A stretch of 64,000 nucleotides of DNA from Casp-actino8 sp001510455 (GTDB lineage: Bacteria; Actinomycetota; Acidimicrobiia; Acidimicrobiales; Ilumatobacteraceae). This document shows, one piece after another, positions 8,841 to 16,788 of this stretch; position 1 is the stretch's first letter; each line of letters begins with the position of its first letter. The notes below the pieces were generated by a model. The model made no database searches. It saw only the letters and a list, made by a program, of their open reading frames with translations, and was not told the DNA's origin. Both the position numbers and the translations under genes were made by a program. Location of the stretch: positions 1-64,000 of the forward strand of contig JAQCIK010000002.1 of assembly GCA_027592035.1 (NCBI GenBank), written 5' to 3'.

Positions 8841-9359
8841 ATGGCCAGAATCGACGTACCTGAAGGCGACGGACTCGAAGCCCACCGAATCTGGCAACTC
8901 GCGCCGCACATGGGAGCGGGTATGGCGGCCATGAGCGAGGCGGTCTACGTACGTTCGTCGCTCAGCATCCGTGAGCGTGAAGTCGCCCGTATGCGAATCG
9001 CCCAGCTCAATCAGTGCGTCGTTTGACTGAACACTCGCGCTGCATCGGCGATGCAGCAAGGAATGGGCGACGAGACCTACAACTCGGTTCAGCACTATCA
9101 CGATCACCCGGATTTCACGTCGCGAGAAAGACTGGCTGCTGAGTACGCCGAGCGTTTCGCCATCGATCACACCTCTGTCGACGACGATCTCTGGAGTCGC
9201 CTTCGACAGAATTTCACCGATCCCGAACTTCTCGAACTCACCGTGACGATCGGCTTCTGTGTCGGAATGGGACGGGCCTATCAAGTGCTCGGCGTGGAAC
9301 GAGACTTCGATGTGCTTTGGAGCAAGGAACCACCTACGAAGGAAGAGAACCCCTCATGA
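8841..9359 (+). CDS. AhpD-like/carboxymuconolactone-decarboxylase family protein, probable selenoprotein (Sec at TGA 9024-9026)
   Basis: One frame runs from the ATG at 8841 (AGGAG just upstream) to a TGA at 9357, interrupted only by a TGA at 9024-9026. Read through, it gives 172 residues that match the CMD/AhpD family end to end: the RMRIAQLNQC stretch, then ERLAAEYAERFAIDHT and LELTVTIGFCVGMGR. The TGA is codon 62 and falls where the family has the second Cys of the CxxC redox site, giving C59-V-V-U62. A perfect stem-loop starts 12 nt after the TGA (9039-9057) and meets the bacterial SECIS rules. The likely role is a thiol/selenol peroxidase or disulfide reductase. Its stop overlaps the next start (ATGA). 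A true nonsense mutation is the alternative, but it would not explain the hairpin. Confidence 0.85.
9039..9057 (+). promoter_or_regulatory. Candidate bacterial SECIS element
   Basis: GCTGCATC (9039-9046) pairs perfectly with GATGCAGC (9050-9057) around a GGC loop (9047-9049). The loop begins 20 nt after the TGA at 9024-9026, and its first base is G. Known bacterial SECIS elements have a G among the first two loop bases and a loop about 16-37 nt from the UGA. The element lies inside the reading frame, as is normal for SelB-dependent recoding. Position and pairing are seen; function is inferred. Confidence 0.78.
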
Positions 9360-9727
9360 CCCCTCTCGAAACCGTCAACGCGTTCATTCGAGCTCTCGAG
9401 GCGAACGATCTCGACACTGCGTGTTCGATGGTCGACGACAAGTGCGAATACGACAACGTCCCCATGATCAAAGTGTTCGGTCCCGAAGGAGTCCGAGGGA
9501 TCCTCGCCCCGATGTTCGCCGACTGCACGGAGATCGAGTGGGTGATTCATCGCGAGGCGATGTCGGGTTCGACGGTCTTCAACGAGCGACTCGATCGCTT
9601 CAAGATGTCCCACGGGTGGGTCGAGCTTCCGGTCAACGGCGTCTGGGAAGTGCAAGACGGCAAGATCACACTGTGGCGTGACTATTTCGATGCCGCTTCG
9701 TATCTGAAGCAGATGCCGAAGGCGTGA
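9356..9727 (+). CDS. Limonene-1,2-epoxide hydrolase family protein
   Basis: This 123-aa cystatin-like (alpha+beta barrel) protein starts at the ATG overlapping the selenoprotein stop (ATGA). It keeps the catalytic residues of limonene-epoxide hydrolase: R78 and D80 in NERLDRF, D109 in LWRDYF, and the water-positioning Tyr/Asn pair in EYDNVP (Y32, N34). It would therefore add water across an epoxide. Coupling to the AhpD-like gene suggests a shared detoxification or degradation step, for example of epoxides made by P450s. It may instead belong to the looser SnoaL-like group, but the conserved triad argues for hydrolase activity. Confidence 0.85.
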   Translation: MTPLETVNAFIRALEANDLDTACSMVDDKCEYDNVPMIKVFGPEGVRGILAPMFADCTEIEWVIHREAMSGSTVFNERLDRFKMSHGWVELPVNGVWEVQDGKITLWRDYFDAASYLKQMPKA

Positions 9728-9734
9728 CCTTCGG
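9716..9734. terminator. Hairpin between convergent genes
   Basis: CCGAAGG (9716-9722) and CCTTCGG (9728-9734) form a 7-bp stem with a 5-nt loop that includes the stop codon of the epoxide-hydrolase gene. It sits between convergent genes ending at 9727 and 9740. There is no T-run, so any terminator activity would be of the intrinsic-weak or bidirectional kind. Confidence 0.45.
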
Positions 9735-9739
9735 GCCGA

Positions 9740-10447
9740 TCAATCAGCGTCACCGAGGTAGGACGCTTCGATCAGCGCGCGATCCTTGGCCAGATCGGCC
9801 GCCTTTCCCTCGACGGCGAGCTCACCGTGATTCATCACGTAGGCCCGATCGGCGACTTCCAGTGCCATGTGTACGTGCTGTTCGACCAACAGAACTCCGG
9901 CTCCGGTCTCGTCGGCAATCTTTCGGAGAATCGGCAGCAGACGCTCGACGATGATCGGAGCCAGGCCGAGACTCATCTCGTCCACCATCAGGAGTCGAGG
10001 ATTGACCATGAGAGCACGGGCCATGGCCAACATCTGTTGCTCACCACCCGACAACAATCCGGCTCGACGGTCGAGAATCGGCTTCAGGGCCGGGAAGAAA
10101 GAAACTGCCCTCGCAATATCGGAACGCCCCGACTTCGCTCCGAGTCGCAGATTCTCGGCTACCGAAAGTTGGTAGAAGAGAGCTCGCCCCTCGGGAACGT
10201 GCGCGAGTCCGTCGCGAGCGATGCCATGAGGCCGCCGACCCTTGACACTTCGACCGAAGACGCGAACGTCGCCCGAGATCACCGGCACCAAACCCGAGAT
10301 CGTCAACAGGGTCGTCGTCTTTCCAGCACCATTCGGACCGAGTAGCGCAACGACCTCACCCTCGTCGACGTGCAAATTCAGATCTCGGACGACCGAGACA
10401 CCGCTGTAACCGGTGTTCAACGATGAAATCTCGAGCAATGCACTCAT
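9740..10447 (-). CDS. livF: Branched-chain-type ABC transporter ATP-binding protein LivF (copy 1)
   Basis: This 235-aa ABC ATPase has Walker A GPNGAGKTT near residue 37, the signature LSGGEQQMLAMARAL, Walker B RLLMVDEMSLGLAP, and a switch His in LLVEQHVH. The DEMSLGLAP sequence is diagnostic of LivF rather than LivG. It would energise uptake through the LivHM permease encoded upstream on the same strand. It is the last gene of the transporter operon, 1 nt after the LivG1 stop. A paralogue with the same architecture lies at 11222-11941. Confidence 0.93.
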   Translation of the reverse strand: MSALLEISSLNTGYSGVSVVRDLNLHVDEGEVVALLGPNGAGKTTTLLTISGLVPVISGDVRVFGRSVKGRRPHGIARDGLAHVPEGRALFYQLSVAENLRLGAKSGRSDIARAVSFFPALKPILDRRAGLLSGGEQQMLAMARALMVNPRLLMVDEMSLGLAPIIVERLLPILRKIADETGAGVLLVEQHVHMALEVADRAYVMNHGELAVEGKAADLAKDRALIEASYLGDAD

Positions 10448-10448
10448 G

Positions 10449-11201
10449 TCACGTCCCTCCAGCGCTGCTACCCAGGTACGCCTCGATCACACGAGGATCA
10501 CGCTTGACTTGATCGGGAGTCCCCTCGGCGATCTTCATGCCGAACTCGATCACGTAGATGTAGTCGCACACGTCCAAGACCAAACCCATGTCGTGATCCA
10601 CGAGGAAGATGGTGATACCGGCATCGATGATCTGTCGCAGACGTCGACCCAGCTCCTGGGACTCGCTGGTGTCGAGGCCGGCAGCCGGCTCGTCCATGCA
10701 GACCAGTTCGGGACGCGCGGCCAGAGCCCGAGCCGCCGAGACCAGTTTGCGTTGGCCCTGGCTGATCTCATTGGGGTACTTGCTCGCCAGGTCGCCGATT
10801 CCGAGGACGTCGAAGGCGAACTGCACCCCCGACCGATCGCGATCACGGTTGGGACGAACGAGATCGAGGAGAAACTTTCTGGTCGTCTGACGTTCGGCGG
10901 CGACCTGAATGTTCTCTTCGATGGTGAGATCGTCGAAGAGCTCGAGAGATTGCCACGTTCGACCGAGGCCGAGACGGGCACGAGCGTGAACAGGAAGAGA
11001 CGTGATGTCCTCCCCCTTGAACTCGATACGACCCGTCGTCGGGACGAATCCGGTGATTCCATCGATGAACGTCGTCTTGCCAGCGCCGTTCGGACCGATC
11101 AGGCCGACCAGACGGCCCGCTTCGACCTCGAGATCGACTTCGTTCACGGCCTTCAAGCCGCCGAAATCCACGGACATACCGCGGGTGCTCAGCAGTGCCA
11201 T
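10449..11201 (-). CDS. livG: Branched-chain-type ABC transporter ATP-binding protein LivG (copy 1)
   Basis: This 250-aa ABC ATPase has Walker A GPNGAGKTTFID, a signature region reading ISQGQRKLVSAARAL, Walker B ELVCMDEPAAGLD, and switch DHDMGLV. TTFIDGITG and the C-terminal EGTPDQVKRDPRVIEAYLG are LivG hallmarks. The ATG at 11201 is preceded by AAGGGGGA 3-4 nt upstream. It pairs with the adjacent LivF copy. It forms part of a four-ATPase set serving a single fused permease. Confidence 0.93.
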   Translation of the reverse strand: MALLSTRGMSVDFGGLKAVNEVDLEVEAGRLVGLIGPNGAGKTTFIDGITGFVPTTGRIEFKGEDITSLPVHARARLGLGRTWQSLELFDDLTIEENIQVAAERQTTRKFLLDLVRPNRDRDRSGVQFAFDVLGIGDLASKYPNEISQGQRKLVSAARALAARPELVCMDEPAAGLDTSESQELGRRLRQIIDAGITIFLVDHDMGLVLDVCDYIYVIEFGMKIAEGTPDQVKRDPRVIEAYLGSSAGGT

Positions 11202-11221
11202 GGCTCCCCCTTCGTCGTACC

Positions 11222-11941
11222 TCAGACACCTCCGAGGTACGACTCCTCGACCAACTTTCGATTCGCTCGCAGTTCGGACGCCGAGCCCTCCATCGTCAAT
11301 TCGCCATGCGCAAGCACGTACCCGCGGTCGGCCACCGACAACGCCAGACCCACGTGCTGTTCGACCATCAGCACTCCCGCGCCGGTTTCGTCGGCAATAC
11401 GTCGCACGATCGGCAACATTCGCTCCACGATGATCGGCGCCAATCCAAGACTCATCTCGTCGATGAGCAGAACCTTGGGGCGAGACGCCAGACCTCTGGC
11501 CATGGCCAACATTTGTTGTTCGCCTCCCGACAAGAGCCCAGCCCGTCGATCGACCAGGGGTCGTAGAGCCGGAAACATCTCGAGTGCCGATTCCATGGCT
11601 TCGCCACGTTGGGCGCGGTCACCTGTTAGGCCGAGTCGCAAGTTCTCCTTCACCGTCAGGTCGAAGAAGAGAGAACGGTCCTCGGCCACGTGGGCCAGAC
11701 CCCGTCGGGCAATCTTCTCGGGTTTCTGCCCCGCGACGTCTTCACCGAGAACGTCGACTCGTCCGTCGATGGGCTGGAGAATGCCACTGATGGTCAGAAG
11801 GGTCGTGGTCTTGCCAGCTCCGTTCGGACCGAGCAGAGCCACCACCTCACCGGGACCCACCGTGAGCGACAACTGCCGAAGTACCGGGATCCCGCCGTAT
11901 CCGGAACTCAGACCCTGGATGGAGATCAACGAATCACTCAT
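11222..11941 (-). CDS. livF: Branched-chain-type ABC transporter ATP-binding protein LivF (copy 2)
   Basis: This 239-aa LivF paralogue of the 9740-10447 gene has Walker A GPNGAGKTT, signature LSGGEQQMLAMARGL, Walker B VLLIDEMSLGLAP and switch LMVEQHVG. It starts with an ATG overlapping the LivG2 stop (ATGA), so the pair is translationally coupled. The two LivF copies differ throughout, so the duplication is not recent. Both copies keep all catalytic motifs. Confidence 0.93.
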   Translation of the reverse strand: MSDSLISIQGLSSGYGGIPVLRQLSLTVGPGEVVALLGPNGAGKTTTLLTISGILQPIDGRVDVLGEDVAGQKPEKIARRGLAHVAEDRSLFFDLTVKENLRLGLTGDRAQRGEAMESALEMFPALRPLVDRRAGLLSGGEQQMLAMARGLASRPKVLLIDEMSLGLAPIIVERMLPIVRRIADETGAGVLMVEQHVGLALSVADRGYVLAHGELTMEGSASELRANRKLVEESYLGGV

Positions 11942-12756
11942 CGGTTACTTCCTTCGTCGCGCAACGCCGACGACGCCGCTGCGCCTTCGGATGCCTGTAT
12001 CTCACCGGCCGTCTCTCCGAGGTAGGCGCGAATGACGTCAGGGTTCGACCTCACTTCGGCTGGCGTGCCTTCGGCGATGATCTGACCGAAGTCCAGGACG
12101 TAGATGTAATCGCACACGCTCAGGACGAGACCCATGTCGTGATCGATCAGAAAGATCGTCGTACCATCTTCGACGATACGTCGCAACAAGACACCGAGTT
12201 GCTGTGATTCGACCGTGTCGAGTCCAGCGGCCGGTTCGTCCAACAGCAAGAGCTCAGGAGCAGCGGCCAGGCTGCGCGCCACACTCACCAGTTTTCGCTG
12301 ACCATGGGAAAGATCGAGAGTGAGTCGGTCGCGGAACTCGGTGAGACCGAGCAGATTCAACGCGTTCTCGGCTCGCTCCTCCACTCCGGTGGTGCGCAAC
12401 GGGCTCACGATGTCGGCCAGAAAGGCCCACCACTTCGTGGGTTCGGCCATGACGATCAAGTTGTCCCAGACGGTCAGGTCTTCGAACAGTTCGAGTGACT
12501 GAAAAGTTCTGACCAGTCCTTGGCGCGCCCTCTTTGCCGGTGATTCGGTCACCAGATCACGGCCCTTGAACTTCGCGGTTCCTGACGTGATCGGCGTATA
12601 ACCGGTGATGGCGTCGATGAATGTGGTCTTTCCAGCACCATTCGGGCCGATCAGGCCGGTCAGCTTGCCCTTTTCGACCCTGATGTTCACGTCGGAGTTG
12701 GCCCGCAGTCCGCCGTAAGCGACCGTGAGGTCCGAAGTTTCGAGAAGATGAGTCAT
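11938..12756 (-). CDS. livG: Branched-chain-type ABC transporter ATP-binding protein LivG (copy 2)
   Basis: This is a 272-aa LivG from the ATG at 12756, which overlaps the permease stop (ATGA). The frame is open further upstream, but that part overlaps the permease and has no LivG similarity. Motifs are Walker A GPNGAGKTTFID, signature region LSHGQRKLVSVARSL, Walker B LLLLDEPAAGLD and switch DHDMGLV. The C-terminal tail of about 20 residues beyond YLGETAGE is Ala/Ser-rich and absent from copy 1. The gene directly follows the fused permease and so is the most likely cognate ATPase. Confidence 0.92.
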   Translation of the reverse strand: MTHLLETSDLTVAYGGLRANSDVNIRVEKGKLTGLIGPNGAGKTTFIDAITGYTPITSGTAKFKGRDLVTESPAKRARQGLVRTFQSLELFEDLTVWDNLIVMAEPTKWWAFLADIVSPLRTTGVEERAENALNLLGLTEFRDRLTLDLSHGQRKLVSVARSLAAAPELLLLDEPAAGLDTVESQQLGVLLRRIVEDGTTIFLIDHDMGLVLSVCDYIYVLDFGQIIAEGTPAEVRSNPDVIRAYLGETAGEIQASEGAAASSALRDEGSNR

Positions 12757-15056
12757 GAGGCCACCTCCATGTCGGAAACCGGTGATGGACCATGTCCGCC
12801 GCCTTTGACACGCACCACGATCGATCGAACGAAGAGAACGAGGAGTACACCGACCACCATCATCCATGGTCGACTCCAGTCGTCGGTGCGCCACGGGTTG
12901 ATACCGATCGCTCCGAGGGCGAGTCCCAGCACGACATACGGACCGAGGCGTCGACCGACGAACTTCCATTCAGCCGAGCGCGCTTTCCTCAGCCAACTCC
13001 CGAAATATTGCAAGAGCGGCTGGAACAACATCGCCTGACCTGATGGGTGGATGATCGCAGTGAGGATCATTCCGACTCCACCGATCAAAGGCGTGTAGGC
13101 ATGGAGCCCGTCCGACTGGTGGGAGCCGAACACTGACACCAGGCCCGAACCGGTGAGCATGCCGCCGATCAAGGCACCGGCCACCGAGGTGATGCCACCC
13201 AGATAGGCGAAGGCGAGTGCGATCAACCCGGCGAAATACACCCAGTTCGACGACGAGATCTGCTGCTGCTGGAACGCAGTCATCACGCCAGCGACGCCGG
13301 CGATACCCGATGCGATTCCGAAGGCCAGCAACTTGGTTCGAGCCACGTCGATACCAGCCGATGCCGCCGCCCTCTCGTTCGCACGAACGGCCAGGAATCG
13401 TCGGCCAGTGCTTCCGCGACGAAGGTTCGAGACCACGACGCACAGAAGCGCAAGCACGACCACACAGAACGCTACGAACTTGGGAGAGTCGGTCAGACCA
13501 CGGGGACCTGATGACCCGATATCAGCCCCGAAAAAAGTCGGAGACGGCACGGCTGCATTCGAACCCGCCATGAGCTTCGTCAACTTCGCGTTGTCGAAAT
13601 AAAGCGTCTGCAACGACACCGCTGCTGCGATGGTCACCACCGCCAACTGCACACCACGAATTCTCAGAGCTGGAATTCCGAGGAGAACTCCGACCGCGAT
13701 GGCGACGATGACGCCGAGAGTCGCCGAGATGGGCCATGGCAATCCCGGTCCGGCCACGGCGAAGGGGTCCTGCGGGCTCGGGACGCCATTGGCACTCATT
13801 CTGGCCATGAAGAATGCTGCGACGCCGGCGATCGACAACTGCACCATGGAGATCTGGCCCACGTATCCGGCCAACAACACATAACTGAGCATGAGCATCG
13901 CCGCAATCAGGGAAGTCATCAATGCGAAGCTCCACTTGCCCGAGAAGCCAGCGAACACGAAGTCACCCGGGAGCCCATAGGCAAGGATCAACCCCACCGG
14001 CACCCAGACCGCGACGTGCCATCCGATCCGCTTCGGATAGGGCGAGAGCGGAAGGCGTCGCTCCTCGATGGTTCCTCGAATGGGTAGCGATTTACCCCGC
14101 ACGAACAGTGTCACGACGATGATGATGAGCGGAATGGCATCGGTGGCGCCCGACTGCAGCCATCCCGGGAACCACGACTTCCCGGTCATCCACGTCGAGG
14201 TGACCGTCTGGAGCATGCCGATTCCGAGACCGCCGGCAATGGCGATGGGGACCGACGACAACGAACCGATGAGTGCAGCTCCGAGGGCCGGAACGATGAG
14301 AGTCGTGAACTTGGTGGGAGTGAGGGCACCGGTGATCGAGCCGACGAAGACTCCGGCGATTCCGGCGACGAGAGTGGCGATCATCCAGTTGTACAGAGCC
14401 AAGCGATCGGGCGAGTAGCCGAGAAGAATGGCGCCCTTCTCGTTGCCCGCCGCAGCACGAGTCGCCAGACCGAAACGAGTGAACTTGTAGTTGAACCAGA
14501 GCGCGGCGCCGAGCACCACGGCGATGATGAGGAGTCCGAGATTCTCACCCGGAAGCGGCTTGCCGAAGCCGAGGAAGTTGCGAAAGAGGGTGTCGGGCAG
14601 GAGGAGAGACTTCGGTTGGGGGTTCTCCGACCCGAAATTCACGAGTGCGACGCCTTGGAGATAGAGCATCACACCGATGGCTCCGATGACTTTGCCGAGT
14701 GGAGCCGCGTTGCGCAAGGGACGGAACACCAGATAATGCATGGCGGCGCCGAGAAGTACCGACATCGCCAGAGCGATCGCGACCGCCAACCAGACATAAA
14801 CACGACCTCCTGAGGAGATCGTGATCTTGACGGGCACGTTCAGTTGGTGTGTGGGCAAGAAATCGATCCACGGAAGACGCAACTTGCCGTCGATACGCAG
14901 ATAGTTGAAGGTGAAGCCGGCATACATCGCCACCGAACCGTGGGCGAAGTTGATCACCCCCGAACCCTTGTAGGCCACGACGAGGCCTGACGCCATGAGA
15001 GCGAAGAAACTTCCCGCCCCCAAGCCGAGGAATGCGAAAGCAATCGCGTCCTTCAC
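12753..15056 (-). CDS. Fused LivH-LivM branched-chain-type ABC permease
   Basis: This 767-aa integral membrane protein contains both permease halves in one chain. The N-terminal LivH part (roughly residues 1-320) begins at FLGLGAGSFFALMASGLVVAYKGSGVINFAHG and includes GAAMHYLVFRPLR. The C-terminal LivM part (about 370-660) carries the LLAGYVGQISMVQ-type and RRFLAVRANERAAASAGID signatures. Many hydrophobic spans are obvious. The GTG at 15056 follows GGGGAAAGG 6 nt upstream; the open frame before it is not LivH-like. Separate livH and livM genes are usual, though fusions occur in actinobacteria. It would translocate the ligand delivered by the binding protein at 15183-16706. Confidence 0.93.
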   Translation of the reverse strand: MKDAIAFAFLGLGAGSFFALMASGLVVAYKGSGVINFAHGSVAMYAGFTFNYLRIDGKLRLPWIDFLPTHQLNVPVKITISSGGRVYVWLAVAIALAMSVLLGAAMHYLVFRPLRNAAPLGKVIGAIGVMLYLQGVALVNFGSENPQPKSLLLPDTLFRNFLGFGKPLPGENLGLLIIAVVLGAALWFNYKFTRFGLATRAAAGNEKGAILLGYSPDRLALYNWMIATLVAGIAGVFVGSITGALTPTKFTTLIVPALGAALIGSLSSVPIAIAGGLGIGMLQTVTSTWMTGKSWFPGWLQSGATDAIPLIIIVVTLFVRGKSLPIRGTIEERRLPLSPYPKRIGWHVAVWVPVGLILAYGLPGDFVFAGFSGKWSFALMTSLIAAMLMLSYVLLAGYVGQISMVQLSIAGVAAFFMARMSANGVPSPQDPFAVAGPGLPWPISATLGVIVAIAVGVLLGIPALRIRGVQLAVVTIAAAVSLQTLYFDNAKLTKLMAGSNAAVPSPTFFGADIGSSGPRGLTDSPKFVAFCVVVLALLCVVVSNLRRGSTGRRFLAVRANERAAASAGIDVARTKLLAFGIASGIAGVAGVMTAFQQQQISSSNWVYFAGLIALAFAYLGGITSVAGALIGGMLTGSGLVSVFGSHQSDGLHAYTPLIGGVGMILTAIIHPSGQAMLFQPLLQYFGSWLRKARSAEWKFVGRRLGPYVVLGLALGAIGINPWRTDDWSRPWMMVVGVLLVLFVRSIVVRVKGGGHGPSPVSDMEVAS

Positions 15057-15135
15057 GAGAACCCTTTCCCCCGATGGGCAACAACGACGGTGCCCATCAC
15101 CGCCTCGAACGATCCGACCGAGGTCGGATGTCATC

Positions 15136-15174
15136 GTGGGGTGGGCCGAGACACGAGGTCTCGGCCCACCCCAC
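15136..15174 (-). terminator. 17-bp perfect hairpin between binding-protein and permease genes
   Basis: 15136-15152 and 15158-15174 are perfect inverted repeats with a 5-nt loop. On the minus strand the hairpin lies 9 nt downstream of the binding-protein stop and 80 nt before the permease start. No T-run follows, so it probably acts as an attenuator or as a 3' mRNA stabiliser that keeps binding-protein message above permease message. This is a common arrangement in ABC importers. Confidence 0.7.
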
Positions 15175-15182
15175 GGAAATCA

Positions 15183-16706
15183 TCAGGATCCGAAGTCGAG
15201 TTCGGTTCCCGCCACCAGGTCGAGACCGGAGAAGTCGCCCTTCACCGGCACCAAGGTGCTGCCGTCCCACTGGCTGGCCGACACCAAGGAGTTGCACACG
15301 GCGACGTACGGAGCGATGGCGTCCTGGCACGAGATACCCGAACCGGCAAAGGCGTGGTGGCCCTTGGTCGCTTCGAACGCCTCCACCAACGATTCACCGC
15401 TCAGATCACCAGCAATGGAGTTGGCGATCTGCCAAATGGCCATGATGCCCGTGAATCCCTGGGTTCCGAAGCCCTTACCCACCGAGGTGTCGTCGGATGC
15501 GTACTGTGCGCCCTTCTCGTTGTAGACGCGAGCCTCACGCTGCAACTGACCGGCCGGAAGTGCGTCGGGGACGAGAATCGACGAGGATCCAATCAGGTAG
15601 ACGCCCTTGATCTTGTCGCCGAGTTCGCTCATGGTCGTGAGGTCGGTGCAAGCGCCCGACAACACGAGCGGCGTCGCGTCAGGAGTCCAGCCGAGCTTCA
15701 ACATCGAGTTGACGAGCGACCAGCAGTCGGCGCCCTGGCCCGAGTAGATGACGACGTCGGGTCCGAAGTCGAGCACCTTCTGAGCATCGGGCGTCACGTC
15801 GGCCTGACCCGGAAGGATCGGCACGCCGATGTGCTCGAGACCAGGCATCGATCCGGCGAGCGACGATGACGAAGCGGTCGATCCGTTCAGGACGTTCATG
15901 GGCTTCTTCTCGAGGTCGTGGTAACAGAACACGCCTGGCGGAGTGTTCGCCCAGGGCACGGCCACCTTGACAGGATCGGCCGTGCCACCGAGGACGTCCT
16001 GAGTTGCGTACTGGATGAGACCCGTGTGAACACCAAGACATCCACCGCCACCACCGATGGCGTACACACCAGCGGTCGTGAAGTCAGCGGGCGAGATCGG
16101 CGTACCGACCACTACCGGAATTCCTGCTTCCACGAGAATCGGGAAGTGGTTACCGAAGAAGTTCAGCGTCGAGTAGACGACGAGAGGGTTCTTCGAGGCC
16201 AGTTCGTTGGCGCACTTCTGCGAATCGACCGGCGAAATGGCCATCTTGCAGACTTCGAGTTTGATGGGTCGACCCGGGGTGCCCGACGCGTAATCGGCGC
16301 CAATTCCACCCAATTCTTCGTTGATGAAGTCAACGGCGGCCTGCGCCATCACGGTGTACTCGGGGAACGAACCGTTGGGGTCGCCCTCCGGGTTCATGAT
16401 GCCGATGACGATCGGATCGCCGTCCGCAGCGAGCGGGCTGACTTCGGCACACTGCAGTGCCTGCTCGAGAGCACCCAGGCCCTCACCACCGGCAGCGTCG
16501 AGTGACGTATCGGGTTCGGCCGGACATCCCGAATCGCTCGGTTCGGCCGGAGCGTCCGTCGACGGCTCGTCGGTCGACGGAGCTTCGGTCGCCGGAGCGT
16601 CGGTCGCCGGAGCGTCGGACGATCCCCCATCGTCGCCCCCGCAGGCGGCCAGAGTCAGTCCGGCCACTGCGACGAGCGCGGTCAAAAGCTTGGAGCGCTT
16701 GTGCAC
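15183..16706 (-). CDS. Branched-chain-type ABC transporter substrate-binding lipoprotein
   Basis: This is a 507-aa lipoprotein from the GTG at 16706, which has AGGGGGA 6 nt upstream. The signal peptide is KRSKLLTALVAVAGLTLAAC with a lipobox LAAC, the lipidated Cys being residue 22. A low-complexity linker rich in Ala, Pro, Thr, Ser and Asp follows (about 25-60). It presumably spaces the binding domain from the membrane. A periplasmic-binding-protein fold of the LivJ type comes next (PIVIGIMNPEGDPNGS, AVDFINEELGG). Ligand unknown; neighbours suggest a hydrophobic or organic-acid substrate rather than an amino acid. Confidence 0.9.
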   Translation of the reverse strand: MHKRSKLLTALVAVAGLTLAACGGDDGGSSDAPATDAPATEAPSTDEPSTDAPAEPSDSGCPAEPDTSLDAAGGEGLGALEQALQCAEVSPLAADGDPIVIGIMNPEGDPNGSFPEYTVMAQAAVDFINEELGGIGADYASGTPGRPIKLEVCKMAISPVDSQKCANELASKNPLVVYSTLNFFGNHFPILVEAGIPVVVGTPISPADFTTAGVYAIGGGGGCLGVHTGLIQYATQDVLGGTADPVKVAVPWANTPPGVFCYHDLEKKPMNVLNGSTASSSSLAGSMPGLEHIGVPILPGQADVTPDAQKVLDFGPDVVIYSGQGADCWSLVNSMLKLGWTPDATPLVLSGACTDLTTMSELGDKIKGVYLIGSSSILVPDALPAGQLQREARVYNEKGAQYASDDTSVGKGFGTQGFTGIMAIWQIANSIAGDLSGESLVEAFEATKGHHAFAGSGISCQDAIAPYVAVCNSLVSASQWDGSTLVPVKGDFSGLDLVAGTELDFGS

Positions 16707-16749
16707 TGTTTTCCCCCTATTGGAACCTGACGTCTCCGGCAGGTGACCC

Positions 16750-16756
16750 ATTCTTA
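16750..16756 (-). promoter_or_regulatory. Candidate -10 box TAAGAAT for the ABC importer operon
   Basis: On the minus strand TAAGAAT lies about 44 nt before the GTG at 16706, in the gap after the enoyl-CoA hydratase gene. It would give a leader containing the AGGGGGA ribosome-binding site. No clear -35 is visible. Confidence 0.4.
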
Positions 16757-16788
16757 GCATGAATTGACCGCCGGATTAGTAACCGAAG

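Noticed and set aside
8841..9359. Pseudogene or two separate small genes split by TGA
   Set aside because: No frameshift is present, both halves match one family in the same frame, the TGA sits exactly at a redox Cys position, and a SECIS-like hairpin follows. A spurious nonsense mutation would not explain these together.
12757..12969. N-terminal extension of the second LivG
   Set aside because: The added 71 residues are Arg/Ser-rich without ABC similarity and overlap the permease. The ATG at 12756 overlaps the permease stop in the usual coupled way.
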